A stretch of DNA of 64,000 nucleotides from positions 18,263 to 82,262 of the forward strand of contig LGRX02027184.1 of the NCBI GenBank assembly GCA_001247695.2, read 5' to 3'. The number at the start of each line of letters is the position of its first letter. Position 1 is the first letter of the stretch. This stretch comes from Cymbomonas tetramitiformis (lineage: Eukaryota; Chlorophyta; Pyramimonadophyceae; Pyramimonadales; Pyramimonadaceae). Below are positions 22,105 through 34,192 of this stretch, piece after piece. Made by a program: the position numbers and the translations under genes. The notes beneath the pieces were generated by a model. That model was given only the letters and a program-made list of their open reading frames with translations. It searched no databases and was not told the DNA's origin.

Positions 22105-22552
22105 TGCGGCCGCCTTGTCTGTCCGTTTTTCGGTGGAGCCGCCTCCACATCGCGGCATCGACCCTCCCAGGGGGGGCACCCACGCCTTACAGCGACAGCG
22201 ATGACGACGCACCTGCGGCGCTCTCCATCGTGCAGCACGAGGACGATGACGTTGACTGACCGGCCTTTCGGTCCACCCCGTGGATTCCGTCCATCAACGC
22301 GCCTGGCAGCAACTCCAACTGAGCATCGAGTTCCACATCGCCGCCAATCACGGGTGCCAACATGTGTGGGCCACAGTATGTGCATTAGACTTCAGCAAAG
22401 ACTTCAAACCTTCGATGCCTGACTCCTTAGCCTATAGATTGTTCCGGGCCAACGCCCGAGCGGGGATCCGCAACTAGTTGGACTGAGAAAGGTCCCATTG
22501 GGCCTGTAACTATCTGTATGCTTTAGGGTTAGGGCTTTCTGGCTTGCATGCC

Positions 22553-22672
22553 TGACCTGGCACCTCACCTCTTCGGGGTGAGGTGGTGTCACGGAGACAC
22601 AGACTTCCCCCCCCCTGGGGGAGAGTGCCCTGGTCTTTCTGTCACCCTTCGACCCCAGGTGCCAGGTCAGCT
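22553..22672. other. Large imperfect hairpin
   Basis: CTGACCTGGCACC (about 22553) is complementary to GGTGCCAGGTCAG (about 22659). Nested inside, CACCTCACC and GGTGAGGTG enclose a TTCG-containing loop. It could be the end of a mobile element, such as one carrying the preceding Gag-like ORF, or a structured transcript. Nothing else supports an RNA gene. Confidence 0.35.
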
Positions 22673-24436
22673 CCTCCGTCATCAGTGGTGGGGAAAATAA
22701 AACCCCTGTATTTTATTTTCATGCATCTTAGACTGCGAAACCACCCGAGCATCTCGTCCCAACTTCACAGAGTTTGTGGAGACTGAAAACACGCGTATAT
22801 TCCACCGTTGTCGTTTATACCCACCGTTTATTTCACCGTCTCTGTTCGTTAATGCACGGGACGATTAGGTCGACGTAGGGAAACGCTTGCATATGCCAAA
22901 GAAACGTAAGCCGAGCGCGGTCCACCTTAGCAAGACTTCATATGTAATCTAGGGGTTCTTTCACAGGGTTTCACTTTTCAAGAGCCCCTCACAAACTAGG
23001 CAAGAGCCTCACAAACTGGATAGAGGAAAAAGTCCCGAAGCGAATTTTTGTTATAAATCATTTTTTGCAATTCACCATCAATTCTCTGCGATAGGACTTC
23101 TATCGACTCATTATCGATATCGATCACCCTTGCACCGGCATCCGGCATGCTCTGGCGTCACGTCACATGAGCGTCGCGTCATCCCAAAAGGCGTCACCCC
23201 AAAAGGCGCCTGCAACGCTCATAAACGATAAAGTCATCGATGATGATTTGTTTGGTGTCGATGCGCGATGTCGGTCTTATTTTATTCGATGCCGTCGCGT
23301 GACACACGACAGGAGCTACGTGTATCAGTTAAGTAAGCCGGCAACATTTACCGAACACTCACTCAACTCTCAACTGAAATACCTAGCTGGGACAAGTATA
23401 TTTCCCATCCCGAGAGGCTAGCACTCGCATGTGGCGCAAAGACATCTAAGAGCACAGGACGCCGTCACGATTCCATAGCATCTGAGTGGAGCATAGGGAC
23501 CTTCAACGCCAAGTGTGACTCCGCTCGTGTTTCAGCGGCCTTCGCTACCAGCGAATCCGGTCCACCTGTGGGCATTTTCGGAACCAGCCCACTTGATCTG
23601 CAAAGGCGGGCTATTCATCCGCAGCTGAAGTGCTGAACATCTATATCGAAAGCTGCGACGACGTTAAGTGACAGGCGCGTTTCGATTTTGCCCTCAGAAT
23701 TGTTGGTCGGTCGGTCCAATCAAGCTGGTGGCCTCAGCGACCTCAGCGACGTCCGGGAGCCACAAAGATCCTTCCGAGGCATATTTTGTGGTTTAATATT
23801 TATTTTTCCTTTCATGATATAAGTCGGCATGATTTTGGTTGTCTTCGGCGGATGGCAACCTGCTTCCTGCTCGTGACTTCACTGCCTTGCGACTCCGATT
23901 TTCCTCTTGCCTGGCCATGCCCGCGGGTTACCCTTGAAAACTTCTCGTATTTTTTTCTGTTTACTCACCGTTATGTGTTTTAGCGAGCTGAACTATGGAC
24001 ACCAAGTCTCGTGCTCGAAGTCTTTATGGCTTGATGCTCTCCTTGAGACCCTGTAGGTTGGAGTAAAAATGTTCACAATTTCTCTCGCACAGCATTGCAA
24101 TTCCACCACTGCACTGGCACTGCTAGAATCTTTCAACTATGTTTAAACGGCTTACAGCGCTGAGGGTATTGCACAACGGCGTTCTGTTTTGTAGGGGAGC
24201 TTATTTTGAGGGATCCGTGGAAGCTGTTTGAGTAGTTCACGGTGGCTGTTACAAATCATTCGAATCCGCTCGGAGCTTCTCCGCAGCTCGGTCCCTAAAT
24301 TTCGTGGGGCATTTCAACGGAGTGCGCATGTGATAACGCAGGCTGGAGTCGGTCTCCTCTGCGGGGTCAGAGCTACGAGCTTCTTGCTTTCCCTGGAAAC
24401 TGAGTGGCGGCTGCTTGTGCGCAGGCAGAAGGCGCA
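22673..24436. other. No gene recognised
   Basis: Short frames only and no recognisable repeat. The next coding signal is the ATG at 24437. Confidence 0.4.
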
Positions 24437-27400
24437 ATGGGTGACGACCCGCTCACAGTAAAGTGGTGGTGCTCCTGGTGCAGTAAGCTGTGCATACACA
24501 CGCTGACCGAAGAAAATGTGTTCGCTCGGAGCATTTACACATGTGGCCACTGCCACAGGTGCGTTCCGCTTTGTCGAAGCATCCTCCTCTGCCCCGCGCG
24601 AAGGCTACCGCAAAGTGCGAAGGCGACTCTAGCGTACTGCGGCCCAAAGCGGACACGGGAGCGCCCCGAACCCGATATTCGGAAGATCAACCCGAATGCG
24701 TTCACAGCTTCTTCTAAACGTCTCACACGCGTTGCTTCGCTGAAGAGCGCAGTCGCCCAGCGATAAAGCATATCGCAAATTTTAGATTTAAGTTGATATC
24801 GATTGCGTGCGAGACGTCTCGTCGGGTCTTTTCGTCCAAACTTGCCACGCACCCACGCCGCCTTTACGCTTCTCAGTCGAGGGGAGCGCCTACCGCCTGC
24901 ACTCCGGCGCGGTCGTTGCCCTTGTGACCCCCCATTACGTTCTGAGCGTCCGTGCCGAACGATGTTGCGCGTCGTTAGACTCCAATTTCCAAGTTCCCAC
25001 GGGAGGCTCCTTCGATGCTGCGCCGGAAAGGGCATATCGATGAGATCTTACTTAGCTCGGCACTTCGCTGCGTTGTGGCACCTCCCGCAGGCGCACCTTG
25101 CCCTGCAGCACGTGCGACGAGGCGGGCGCAGAGGGGGGCGATCTCTGGGACAACTGGTTCTGTGCTGTCTGTGGAGGGGATCGTGATTACTGGCCCATGA
25201 CGCGGTCACAGCCTCGCCCCGGTGGTCTCCCGTACGGCCAGCCACCGGTGTTTTATGGCCAGCAGGCGAATGGTCAGCAGGTCTTCTACGTGCCCGTGAG
25301 CCAGCTGCCGCAGGGCTACTATGTGCCGCCTCATACGGTGCGGTCCCTGTGACCTGCTCACGTGCGCACCCTGCACATACGGTGCGGCCCCTGTGACCTG
25401 CTCACGTGCGCACCCTGCACATACGGTGCGGTCCCTGTGACCTGCTCACGTGCGCACCCTGCACATACGGTGCGGTCCCTTTGACCTGCTCACGTGCGCA
25501 CCTCGCTTTTTCCCGCCCGCTTGGAGGAGGCTCGAGCATGTTGAGCGACCAGCTCGTCAAGGTGGCCGTTCACACCGAGAAGCAGGTCGCTCGAGTCGGT
25601 CCCTGCGGCTCTCGAACGGCTGCTTCTCGACGTTGTGATCGCCGGTCGCCGCCTGTGCTAGCCGTGTGTGTCAACGGCCCACGCGTGGGGGGAAGGTGAA
25701 GCGTGTGTGCGGAAGCGCCGTGCACGGAGTCCTATTGGCTCTTGGCTTGGCTCACGGCTTTCCCGTCTTCGCAGAAACGCAGTGAAAGCGCTGTGGCATC
25801 GCAGTGATCTGCTCGCGGCTTTGGGCCTCGTGTGGGCCTCTCGAATCTGTGTGGATGCTGAGGCGCTATCGTGCTAAGTCCACGGCTTCCACTTTCCCGC
25901 TCTGACCTCTTCACACGGCTGCTACGCGCGCCCCTACAGCGATCTGGTCGGGCTCATATCATAGGAGGACCCTAAGGCGGGCCTTGTAGCCAGCTCACTG
26001 CAGTAGCTCAGCCTCCCCCGTGCTCCGGAGCCAGCCGGCGCTGCTGGATCGTGCGGAACAGCTGAGGTATTTCGGGTTCGGGTTTGTCGGCTCCGTTGGT
26101 GAGGAACAGGGATACGGCCCGGTGATGCAGCATCCGGGGATGCAGCAGCCGGTGATGCAGCAACCGCCTCAGCAACAACCAGGTGACCCCTCCGCAGGGA
26201 CCCGAGTAGCTGACAGCTGAAACTTGGAAAGCTGATCAGCATCACAGGGCAGTCTGCGACTGAGATCTTCGCCTCTTTCATCCGTGGCTGCTAATCTGCC
26301 TGCTAGCATCTGACCTCGGCCCGGTTCCCCTGGTTGTGCTCCAGTGCCTGCGAGGGCTCCAGCGCCGGTGCAGCTGTCGGAGGAGGAGGAGGCGTTGCAG
26401 CGGGCCCTGTTCCTCTCACTGGAAGAAGCCCAGGAGCCTTCGAAGGCCACTTCCCGCGATGGTGCGCTGACCTGCCGTCGTCGTGCTGCCCTAGGCGTCG
26501 TCAGGCTTAGCTTGCACCTTGAGTGGGGCACGTATCTTGGCTCCCCGCCGCCATCTTGTTGATGTGCCCTCTCAGGGCTCTGCAGAGTCGGCCCTTAGGC
26601 TCTGCCAGGGATGCCAGCTGGGATATGCCTGAAGTGACGTGGCTTGTTGATGCGCCCTCTCAGGGCTCTGCAGAGTCGGCCCTTAGGCTCTGCCAGGGAT
26701 GCCAGCTGGGATATGCCTGAAGTATGGCAGTACGGCCTCGAGAAATGGGGGTCTGCGGGGACGCAAGAGGCGAACGCTCTGACCCGGTACGTGGGGGCCT
26801 CGCGTGTGCGTCTCAGCGATCCTCCGCCTCGAGGTGGAGCGGCAGATTGAGGAGTGGAAGGTGCATATGTATGCTGACAACCCACACCTCGAGAGCATTC
26901 CTCGGATCCGCGAGATGGAGGAGCGCGGCCGCATCACCGCACGCCTCATTGCCGAAGGTAGGGGCCTCGCTTTGACCTTGACCTCGACCTTACAGGAACC
27001 TTAGAGTTGCTGCTCCTGCCGCTTGAGCTCGTTTCCTCCGGTGCCCCCCCTTCTGCGAATCCTACTTTTGGTGCTCAACTGCTTCGACTGTCTTCCTCTG
27101 CCACTCCCCTTGCGCCCGACAATAGTCCGATAGTCCTCGCTCAGCCGCCGGCCTGCTACCCCAACTGTGCCTCTGCCACTCCCCTTGCGCCCGACAATAG
27201 TCCGATAGTCCTCGCTCAGCCGCCGGCCTGCTACCCCAACTGTGCCTCTGGTCCTCCCCCTTGCAGAAGGCTGCCGGCAGGGGCACTACCCTCTTTATTT
27301 GACCCCTGCCCTGCGGGTTTCCTGGGCGCAGGTTATGGCAAGCCAAGCAGTGCAGGAGTCGAAGTTCCCCCACCAGCCAAGAGCGCTTCCGCCCGCCGCC

Positions 27401-30400
27401 CTGGAGGGAAAGCGCGGCAGACGCAGGAGGAGGCGGACATGGAGAAGGCCATCGCGGAGTCTTTGGCCCTCTCAAGTAAACGCCTGCGCGCTGCAGTGTC
27501 ATCCCGCTGAAGCGCCAGCCGAGTGAAAGCGGAGTGCGCGCTGCAGTTGTGTCAGCTGTTCAAGCGGAGTCCGTGTTGCAGGCAGGTCACCGGCCAGCTG
27601 GTTGCTTTATAGCCACCTGCGCCCACTCCTCGCCCCATCTTGCCAAGGCCCTTCGCTCCGAGTGCCCTTGAGGTCAGGGAGATAGATATGAAGGGAGAGC
27701 GTGGATTGGTTAAGCTGCTCCCATGGCTCCTCTCCCCCAACAGTTCCGAGGCGCTGTAAGTGAGCAAGTAGCTGCTTGGCTGTGGCGCAGGCAAGAAAAT
27801 GTTTGACAACGGCGAAGGCAGGGCAGCCACCAACTCCATGTCCGCACTGTTTGGGGATGAGGAGGAGGAGGACGACGGCCATGGCAGCGGTGGCAGACAG
27901 GCAGAGGTGGCACAAGCTGCAAGCGCCGGGGAGGCCTCGAGCTCGCGCTCCGCGATGGAGCCCCACCCGCGGTCCACGGCGGCCCAGGGTGTTTCGCTGG
28001 TGCGCGCGCGTTCGCCAGTATCAGCCCGGAAAGTTCACCGTGTTACACTTACATCCCTTACCTCGCCCCATCGTCAGCGCTTTGCTGCGCGCCGAGCCCG
28101 GCCTCTGCTCCGCCCTGCTTGCCGGGTTTGAGTAGCGGCGCCCGCTTGTTGATATTGGCCGAGCGAAATGGCACATAACTGCTGTTTGCCCCCGCGGAGG
28201 CTGAGGACTTTGGGAGAGAGGCGGAGCGCTCCTCCACGAGCCAACGGACCCTCGAGGGGCGGAGGGGCCCTGCAGGCAGTGAGACAGTCTCTGCAGCAGA
28301 GTCTGCAGTGGATTGGAGCTTGAAGCTCACCCCAAACCGTGGATAACCGGGCATAACGGGCCGAAGCCGAAGTATGATATGCATATCAGTTCCGCGTGTC
28401 CCAAGATATGTACCGCTTGTTTTGTAACGGGGAGATGTCCTCGTGCCGAAACCCGGATGACGGAGCTTGGCATGAGAGAAGGTTTGGCGAGATGGGCAGC
28501 AAGGACCGTGGAAATGTGGAGGTGTCACCGGGTAAAGGACGGGGCGGGGTGCTCCTCTGTTGTGTTGTAGGTTGTCCCGGAGCCGGCGCCCTCCGCTGCA
28601 TCCACATCCTCCCTCCCCGTTGCCGGGACCTCCTCCTCCTCCTCCTCCTCCTCCTCCTTCTCCTCCTCAGCTGCTGCAACCTTACCGGCGGTGACAGTTG
28701 CTACAGCAGTTCCTGCTGTGGTGGAGGCAGTAGCCACGAAGGAGCCCAACACCAAGGTGGCCAATGAGGTGAGAGCTCCTCGCCTGCTGGATGCTCTCTC
28801 TGTAGATGTGCAGCACCAGCGCAGGCGTGCCACGGCCACCTCCGACTCCGCTCTACGACGTCAGCGCGCTTGTGCGGGCGAGCCACAGGGGGGTGACGAG
28901 GCTGGCTTCTGGCTGCGGACCAATTTGGCCGCAGTGTACCTGTTGCCGGCTATTCGAGGCGGAGACCACGACACTTTTCGTTTTGCGCGGTCCAACCCGG
29001 GGGAGTGGATGCCCCCCATTACTGCGGGCCAGCCACAGGGGGGTTGGCATGCCGTCTGCTCCTGGGCACGCGCAAGCCAATGGCTTGGGTAAACATTGTG
29101 AGCAAGGGTGTGCTTGGGGCTGTGGCTCCGGGGAGCGCGGGGGCATTTTGGATTGGTAGAAGGGATTCGGCGATGGCCGATGACTGGCGGAGGACGCGAG
29201 GCTCTCTTAGGTGCGTGGCGAGTTTATGGCGCTGCTTGCGTTTGTGTATGCAGGCGGACGCGAGGCCGAAGACGACTGGAACGACTGGAGCTGTCTCCAG
29301 CTCGGCGGGCACTTCACCGGCGCAGAGCTCCATTGCCGTAGATCCAATAGCATCCAGGCTTATGGCAACCCAGTTGTCAGGCGCGGACGACGAGTCCGAC
29401 GACGGCAGCTTTGAGGATGATGACGACGACGACGACAGCTGTGTGCACGATGCAAAAGCCCGGAATGCTGTTTCCCCGCCGGCAGTTGTGCCTGTTGCCA
29501 GCTCACTGACAGCTGAGGTTGTGAATGATGGGCCCGCCATCCAACTGTCTGACGAAGCAGCGGCGGCCGCCGAAGCGGAAGTGGCAACGCCTGCGAGCGC
29601 CCCATCCCCGGGGGCCAGCAAAGCCAGCTCCAAGGCTACAGTCATCCTGGAGGCGAGCGGCCCAGCAGCCGCGGCCACAGTGAGCGTCGAAGGGCTGGCC
29701 GCCGAGACACCCAAATCCGGCACCAAATCCGGGGCGGTCACCGGGGTGCAGGCCGCCCAGTGCACACGGCAGCAGCAAAGCCTAGCTCAGCAGGCAGCGC
29801 AGCAGGTCCCAACTGACCCTACGATCCGACATTTTCTGGTGGCCCCTCCTGTTTGCTATTGGGCGATGCACCCGCAGTGTCTCCTGAGAAAAGAATCTCT
29901 GGGAGACTTTTTCTGAGAATCCTTCAGATGAGTGTTGACTCACCCGGGAACTTCAAGTGGAGAGGCACCGTGACTTCGTGGTCCAGTGTGTGGTTCCATC
30001 GTGTGCAGTCTCTGTCTGGCTCGTGCGTGCCGTCATGTGCATGCTTGCGGATGCGCGTCATGTGCGTCATGGCTTTCATGTGCATGCTTGCGGATGCGCG
30101 TCGTGTGCGTCATGGCCGTCATGTGCATGCTTGCGGATGCGCTGATGCGGAGGAAGCGTGCGCCGATGCAGGTGCAGAAGCGGAATTCCGTCAGCTCAGC
30201 CGCCACCACACCCTCCGTTGCCGCCGAAACCTCGCCGGCGCCGGCGGAGAGGAGAGCGTCCACCACGGAGAACAACCCCTTCGCCACCCTGAAGTCGAGG
30301 GACCAGCGGGAGACGGCCGAGGCTGCGCGCCTGCTTGCCAGCATGGGCGGCGCCTCACCCTCACCCACCCGGCCCAATCCGGCCTCCTCCGCCCCATCCC

Positions 30401-31718
30401 CTGCACAGGAAAAGGTGCCGGCGCCGGTGCAATCGAGCCCGAAGGCGGCGGCAAAGCCGGCCCCGAGCCCGGAACCAGCGACGGCCGCGGCTGCAAAGAG
30501 TGTCACGCCGGCAGCGGCTCGGGATCCGAAGGCGGCCTCAAGCGCTGCCTCGGTGCCGGTGTCCTCGCCCAGGTCCTTCCAGAAAGTGTCAGCAGCGGCG
30601 ACTCCGGAGGTGACCGCTCCGCAGCAGGTAAAAGCTGGGAGCCTCTGCGGGGCGCACGCTCAGGTGTCCAAAGCGTTAGCGTAAGCAGTGTGCTGCCTCA
30701 TCCCGATTGGCTGAAGTACTCCCTTGGCACAGGATGGATATCTTCGACATTATTGCGTGACTCGCGGTGTAACAGAGCTTGTGCGCCTATCTGCATTTCT
30801 GGAGCAAGCTGCGGATATTGCAAAGGGCCCCCTGAATGCGGCGGCTGAGGGGCTGCCTTGCAGCGGCTACTGAGAGTGCGTGTCTGGGGATCAGGCGGAG
30901 AGGAGAGCGTCCACCACGGAGAACAACCCCTTCGCCACCCTGAAGTCGAGGGACCAGCGGGAGACGGCCGAGGCTGCGCGCCTGCTTGCCAGCATGGGCG
31001 GCGCCTCACCCTCACCCACCCGGCCCAATCCGGCCTCCTCCGCCCCATCCCCTGCACAGGAAAAGGTGCCGGCGCCGGTGCAATCGAGCCCGAAGGCGGC
31101 GGCAAAGCCGGCCCCGAGCCCGGAACCAGCGACGGCCGCGGCTGCGAAGAGTGTCACGCCGGCAGCGGCTGGTCAGAAAGGTGTGGTCTCTGCTGTAGCT
31201 CCCGTGACGGCGGCACCATCTCCCACACCCTCGGCGCAGGCGAAGGTGCCAGCTGTGAGGGAGAAGCCAGCCGCAGCAAAATCGGCCAATAAGAAGGTGA
31301 TTGCCGGCGCGATAAACCCAGGCATACCACCGTAGATGGGGTGGGGTCCTTGTGCTTCTGTGTTGTATATTTGTGAGACGCCGGCGCGTGCTTATCGCAG
31401 AGGGCATGAGGGAGAGTGGCACAGCGATCATAAAACTTTCTCACCAGACGCTGCCAGCGCTACAGATGTGTCCGTTGGCCAGAAAATACGTGTTAAACTT
31501 GGATGAAATTACACAAACTGCGCCCCCTCTAAAAGTTTACTGCCGTTGTGAGATTGCTCAGGAAATGGCAAAACTGTCTTCCACAGGCGAGCGCAGCTGC
31601 ACCGAAGGGTGCAGAAGATGATGCCAATGCTGAACTTTCTGCAGCAGCCAGGCGTTATATGCAAATGACAGCTGGTCGAAACAGCAATGGCGCTTCTTCC
31701 GATGAAGATGATGAATGA
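24437..31718 (+). CDS. Multi-exon gene: Cys-rich zinc module, two UIM-like helices, acidic tail
   Basis: Exons that join in frame: 24437-24558, 25091-25337, 26110-26182, 26345-26461, 26817-26957, 27332-27475, 27791-27988; then 28571-28768, 29254-29805, 30172-30627, 30895-31296, 31587-31718. Split codons match at every junction in each group. Between 27988 (leaves 1 nt) and 28571 (phase 0) at least one exon is unresolved. Exons 1-2 form a Cys-rich module (CSWC, CGHCH, CSTC, CAVC) likely to bind zinc, then a Pro/Gln/Tyr-rich stretch. Exon 4 (EEEEALQRALFLSLEEAQ) and exon 6 (EEADMEKAIAESLALS) match the ubiquitin-interacting-motif pattern (acidic, then AxxxS). Later exons are Ala/Pro/Ser-rich with an Asp run. 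The last exon ends SSDEDDE before TGA 31716. Ubiquitin binding is inferred from the motifs, and overall function is unknown. Confidence 0.65.
25322..25500. repeat. 44-bp tandem repeat that copies the exon 2 splice donor
   Basis: Four copies of a unit containing CATACGGTGCGGTCCCTGTG and ACCTGCTCACGTGCGCACC. The first copy overlaps the end of exon 2, so each copy repeats the ACG|GTGCGG donor. Confidence 0.8.
26558..26722. repeat. Tandem duplication of about 84 bp in an intron
   Basis: Two near-identical copies carrying CCCTCTCAGGGCTCTGCAGA and GGATGCCAGCTGGGATATGC, between the exons ending at 26461 and starting at 26817. Confidence 0.85.
27098..27246. repeat. Tandem duplication of about 73 bp in an intron
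   Basis: Two essentially identical copies (starts about 27098 and 27171) sharing CTTGCGCCCGACAATAGTCC and CGCCGGCCTGCTACCCCAAC. They lie upstream of the acceptor at 27331. Confidence 0.85.
30030..30145. repeat. Three-copy repeat around CATGTGCATGCTTGCGGATG
   Basis: Units of about 45-55 bp share CATGTGCATGCTTGCGGATG followed by CGCGTC(A/G)TGTGCGTCATGG. They lie just before the acceptor at 30171. Confidence 0.8.
30244..31170 (+). repeat. In-frame exon duplication: 276 bp at 30244-30519 and 30895-31170
   Basis: The two copies are offset by 651 bp and nearly identical (I noted one mismatch, GCAAAG versus GCGAAG). Each encodes the same 92 residues (landmarks TTENNPFATLKSRDQRETAE and RLLASMGGASPSP). 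Copy 2 begins right after a splice acceptor (30894), and both copies are phase 0. Confidence 0.9.
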
Positions 31719-33856
31719 GCATGTGGCTACAGGGCGCCATTGTTAGGGCCAGTGTGAGCAGTTGGTGGTGTGTAGCATGATTAAATCGGTATGAATCATG
31801 ATGTGTGAGGAGGATTCCACGACCGTGGGGGATGGGTCAACCCCATACTTCCCTGCCGCATCCCTCTGCACCTAAGAAGAGAGTGAGTCTGGATGAGTCT
31901 GGATGAAACGGTGGTGCATCCACAGAAATGCTTAGACGACAAATATGCACAGCTATCTACAGTTTAGAGTGTTGCACAATATGTTTTGTTTTTGTTTTTA
32001 TGGCATGGTTCTTACTGTCAAAATACTTGAATGTGGTATATACATATATGTATTTATATTTTTTGCCAGCAGATCAGCTGGCATCAATCAGTTTTTATTT
32101 GAAACACCCCCCCTTGCATCCCCAACACCCCTTGTACCCCCACGCAACCCTCAAGCAACCGCCAACACCTCCAAGCACCCCCATAGACCATCCATAGTCT
32201 CTCATGACGGGCCTGCATTAGGATCTTTAGCAAAGGCGGGCTCATGCTAAAAACCCCAGCTGGTATATTGGCCAGCGGCGGGCTAATGCTACTACGGCAT
32301 CCTCTGATTTAGCATGAGCGGGGTCGTGCTTATGATTTTGGCATAGGCGGGCTCATGCTAAAATGCGCTGGCATATGTCAGCGGCGGGCTCCGGGCTGGT
32401 GCTCCAACAGTAGGATTGTTCAACTTTTTAAGATTATTCAAATCTAGGGCATGAATGAGTGATGCGATATAGCGTAATATTATAGTATCGAAATTTCGTC
32501 TCACGGTGACGTTTGATCTGAAGTAATGTTATTCAGAAATATCTGATGTTATAATATTATTATTGCTCGTATATATGATATAATGTAATTATTATAAATC
32601 AATTGAGATATTGTGAAATATGAAAACAACACAACCATGTATTTAAGGTAGCAAACTGTTTAATCCAATACATTATCTATAACATTTGTTATCAAGTTAT
32701 CAAAAAAAAGGGGGGGCCATTTGCTCGTGAATTCTGCACGTATTTGCAAGTGCTACTTGTTCAAGTATATTTTGCTGGCATACTGCCTTATAACGCATCC
32801 CGCAAGGGGTCGATTACCAAAGACCTTTGCATATGTTACCTACCCTTTGTGAATACTTGTGATAACGCATAGGGTTTGAGGGGGTTTTGGCAAAATTTTG
32901 CCGAAAACGATGACAAATCAAATATACGGTAAATAGGTGCATATTTTTGTCGGTTTACTTTCATTTTATAACCTCCAACCTCAACCTAATACCATATGCG
33001 AAATTTTAGAACACTCCTCAATATGCCTAAGAGCCGCGTGTAAGAATCCTCAAAAACCCACTCCGTGCGAAGAGAAAAACTTCCAAAATTATAGCCACCC
33101 TATTTTTTGCTATAATAAGTTTCACATTTGAGCAAAAAAAAACATAACACTAACCTTCAAAAACCTTCCAATTTAAAGCGAATATTCCAATTTAAAGCAA
33201 TGGTCGTTTTACCCCCATCAAAAGTACCAACTAGACACCTAATAAAAGCACTTGCGCAAAGCGTCAATGTCGGCAACATGCATATTCATATTATGCATCT
33301 GAATCTCACACATCTATCGGATTTTATCGGCTTGGCGTCAAGCTTGAATACCGTGGCTCTTTTTTTTACCTGCCAATGGCAGCCGGCACGCGCATAGGCC
33401 AGATAACTTTCAACTTTCCCATATATCATCGTTAAATGTAAAAGTATGCATGAGATTAGCTAATATCTTCGACATGGAATAGAAACAATTAAAAATGTTG
33501 TTAAGCATGGGAAACGACTAGAATCCATTTTTTATTTGTTATTTGGGAGACATCATGTCGTATGTGGATATATTCAAGGGCCGGAGCATTTTTAACCTAC
33601 GCGAATAACTTTGATAATTCGAAAACAGTAAGTAATAACCCCCAAAAACCTTGTGAAACGGACGGCGAAAAGCTTTAAGTTGATATTCAAATACCCGAGA
33701 GGGACTATCCCGTTTATCCCACACGATTACTGGTCAGGTAAGGGACCCTACACCATCCCGGGGGAGGGATGTTATAAAGATAGTCTAGGTACTCGGACGC
33801 AGTCATAGTCTCCATTGGCAGTGCAGGCATGGGGTGCCCTGTAAGTAGGAAACTTA
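31719..33856. other. AT-rich intergenic DNA with a short dispersed repeat
   Basis: No gene is recognised. At 32215-32400 a motif of the type AAAGGCGGGCTCATGCTAAAA recurs four or five times with CCAGC/GCTGG half-sites. The remainder is AT-rich with short frames. Confidence 0.45.
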
Positions 33857-34192
33857 ATGCCGATGAGCAGATGCAGTATAAACAAACTGCTCAAATGGTT
33901 CATAAATGTGGCCCGGCCAAAGAAAATGAGTTCTAAGCTGCTTAAAGAAACAGGGGTGCATCCGGATATGGTAAGACAGGTACTTGCAGAAAAGAAGTGC
34001 CCACTTACACCCCAATTGTGCCCATGGGTTGAGAAAGAGGGAGGGGTAAGTCGGCAGGAACATTACCTGGGAGCTCATCTCGACGGAACCCTGCAGCCTG
34101 CGGGAGGAAGGCCTTATTATAATGCCACACTCTGGCCTAGGGAATTGACCCTGATGGGATATGAATGGCGGAAGGCTTTGGGGAAGTGCTGA
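33857..34192 (+). CDS. Short open frame, 111 residues, doubtful
   Basis: An ATG-initiated frame in AT-rich surroundings but with more balanced codons than its neighbours and a Pro/Trp/Tyr-rich C-terminal half. No homologous family is recognised and flanking splice sites are not convincing. It could be a remnant of a mobile-element protein. Confidence 0.2.
   Translation: MPMSRCSINKLLKWFINVARPKKMSSKLLKETGVHPDMVRQVLAEKKCPLTPQLCPWVEKEGGVSRQEHYLGAHLDGTLQPAGGRPYYNATLWPRELTLMGYEWRKALGKC

Noticed and set aside
29019..29765. 248-residue minus-strand ORF
   Set aside because: It is antisense to the Ala/Ser-rich exon 29254-29805; low-complexity GC-rich exons often leave the opposite strand open.
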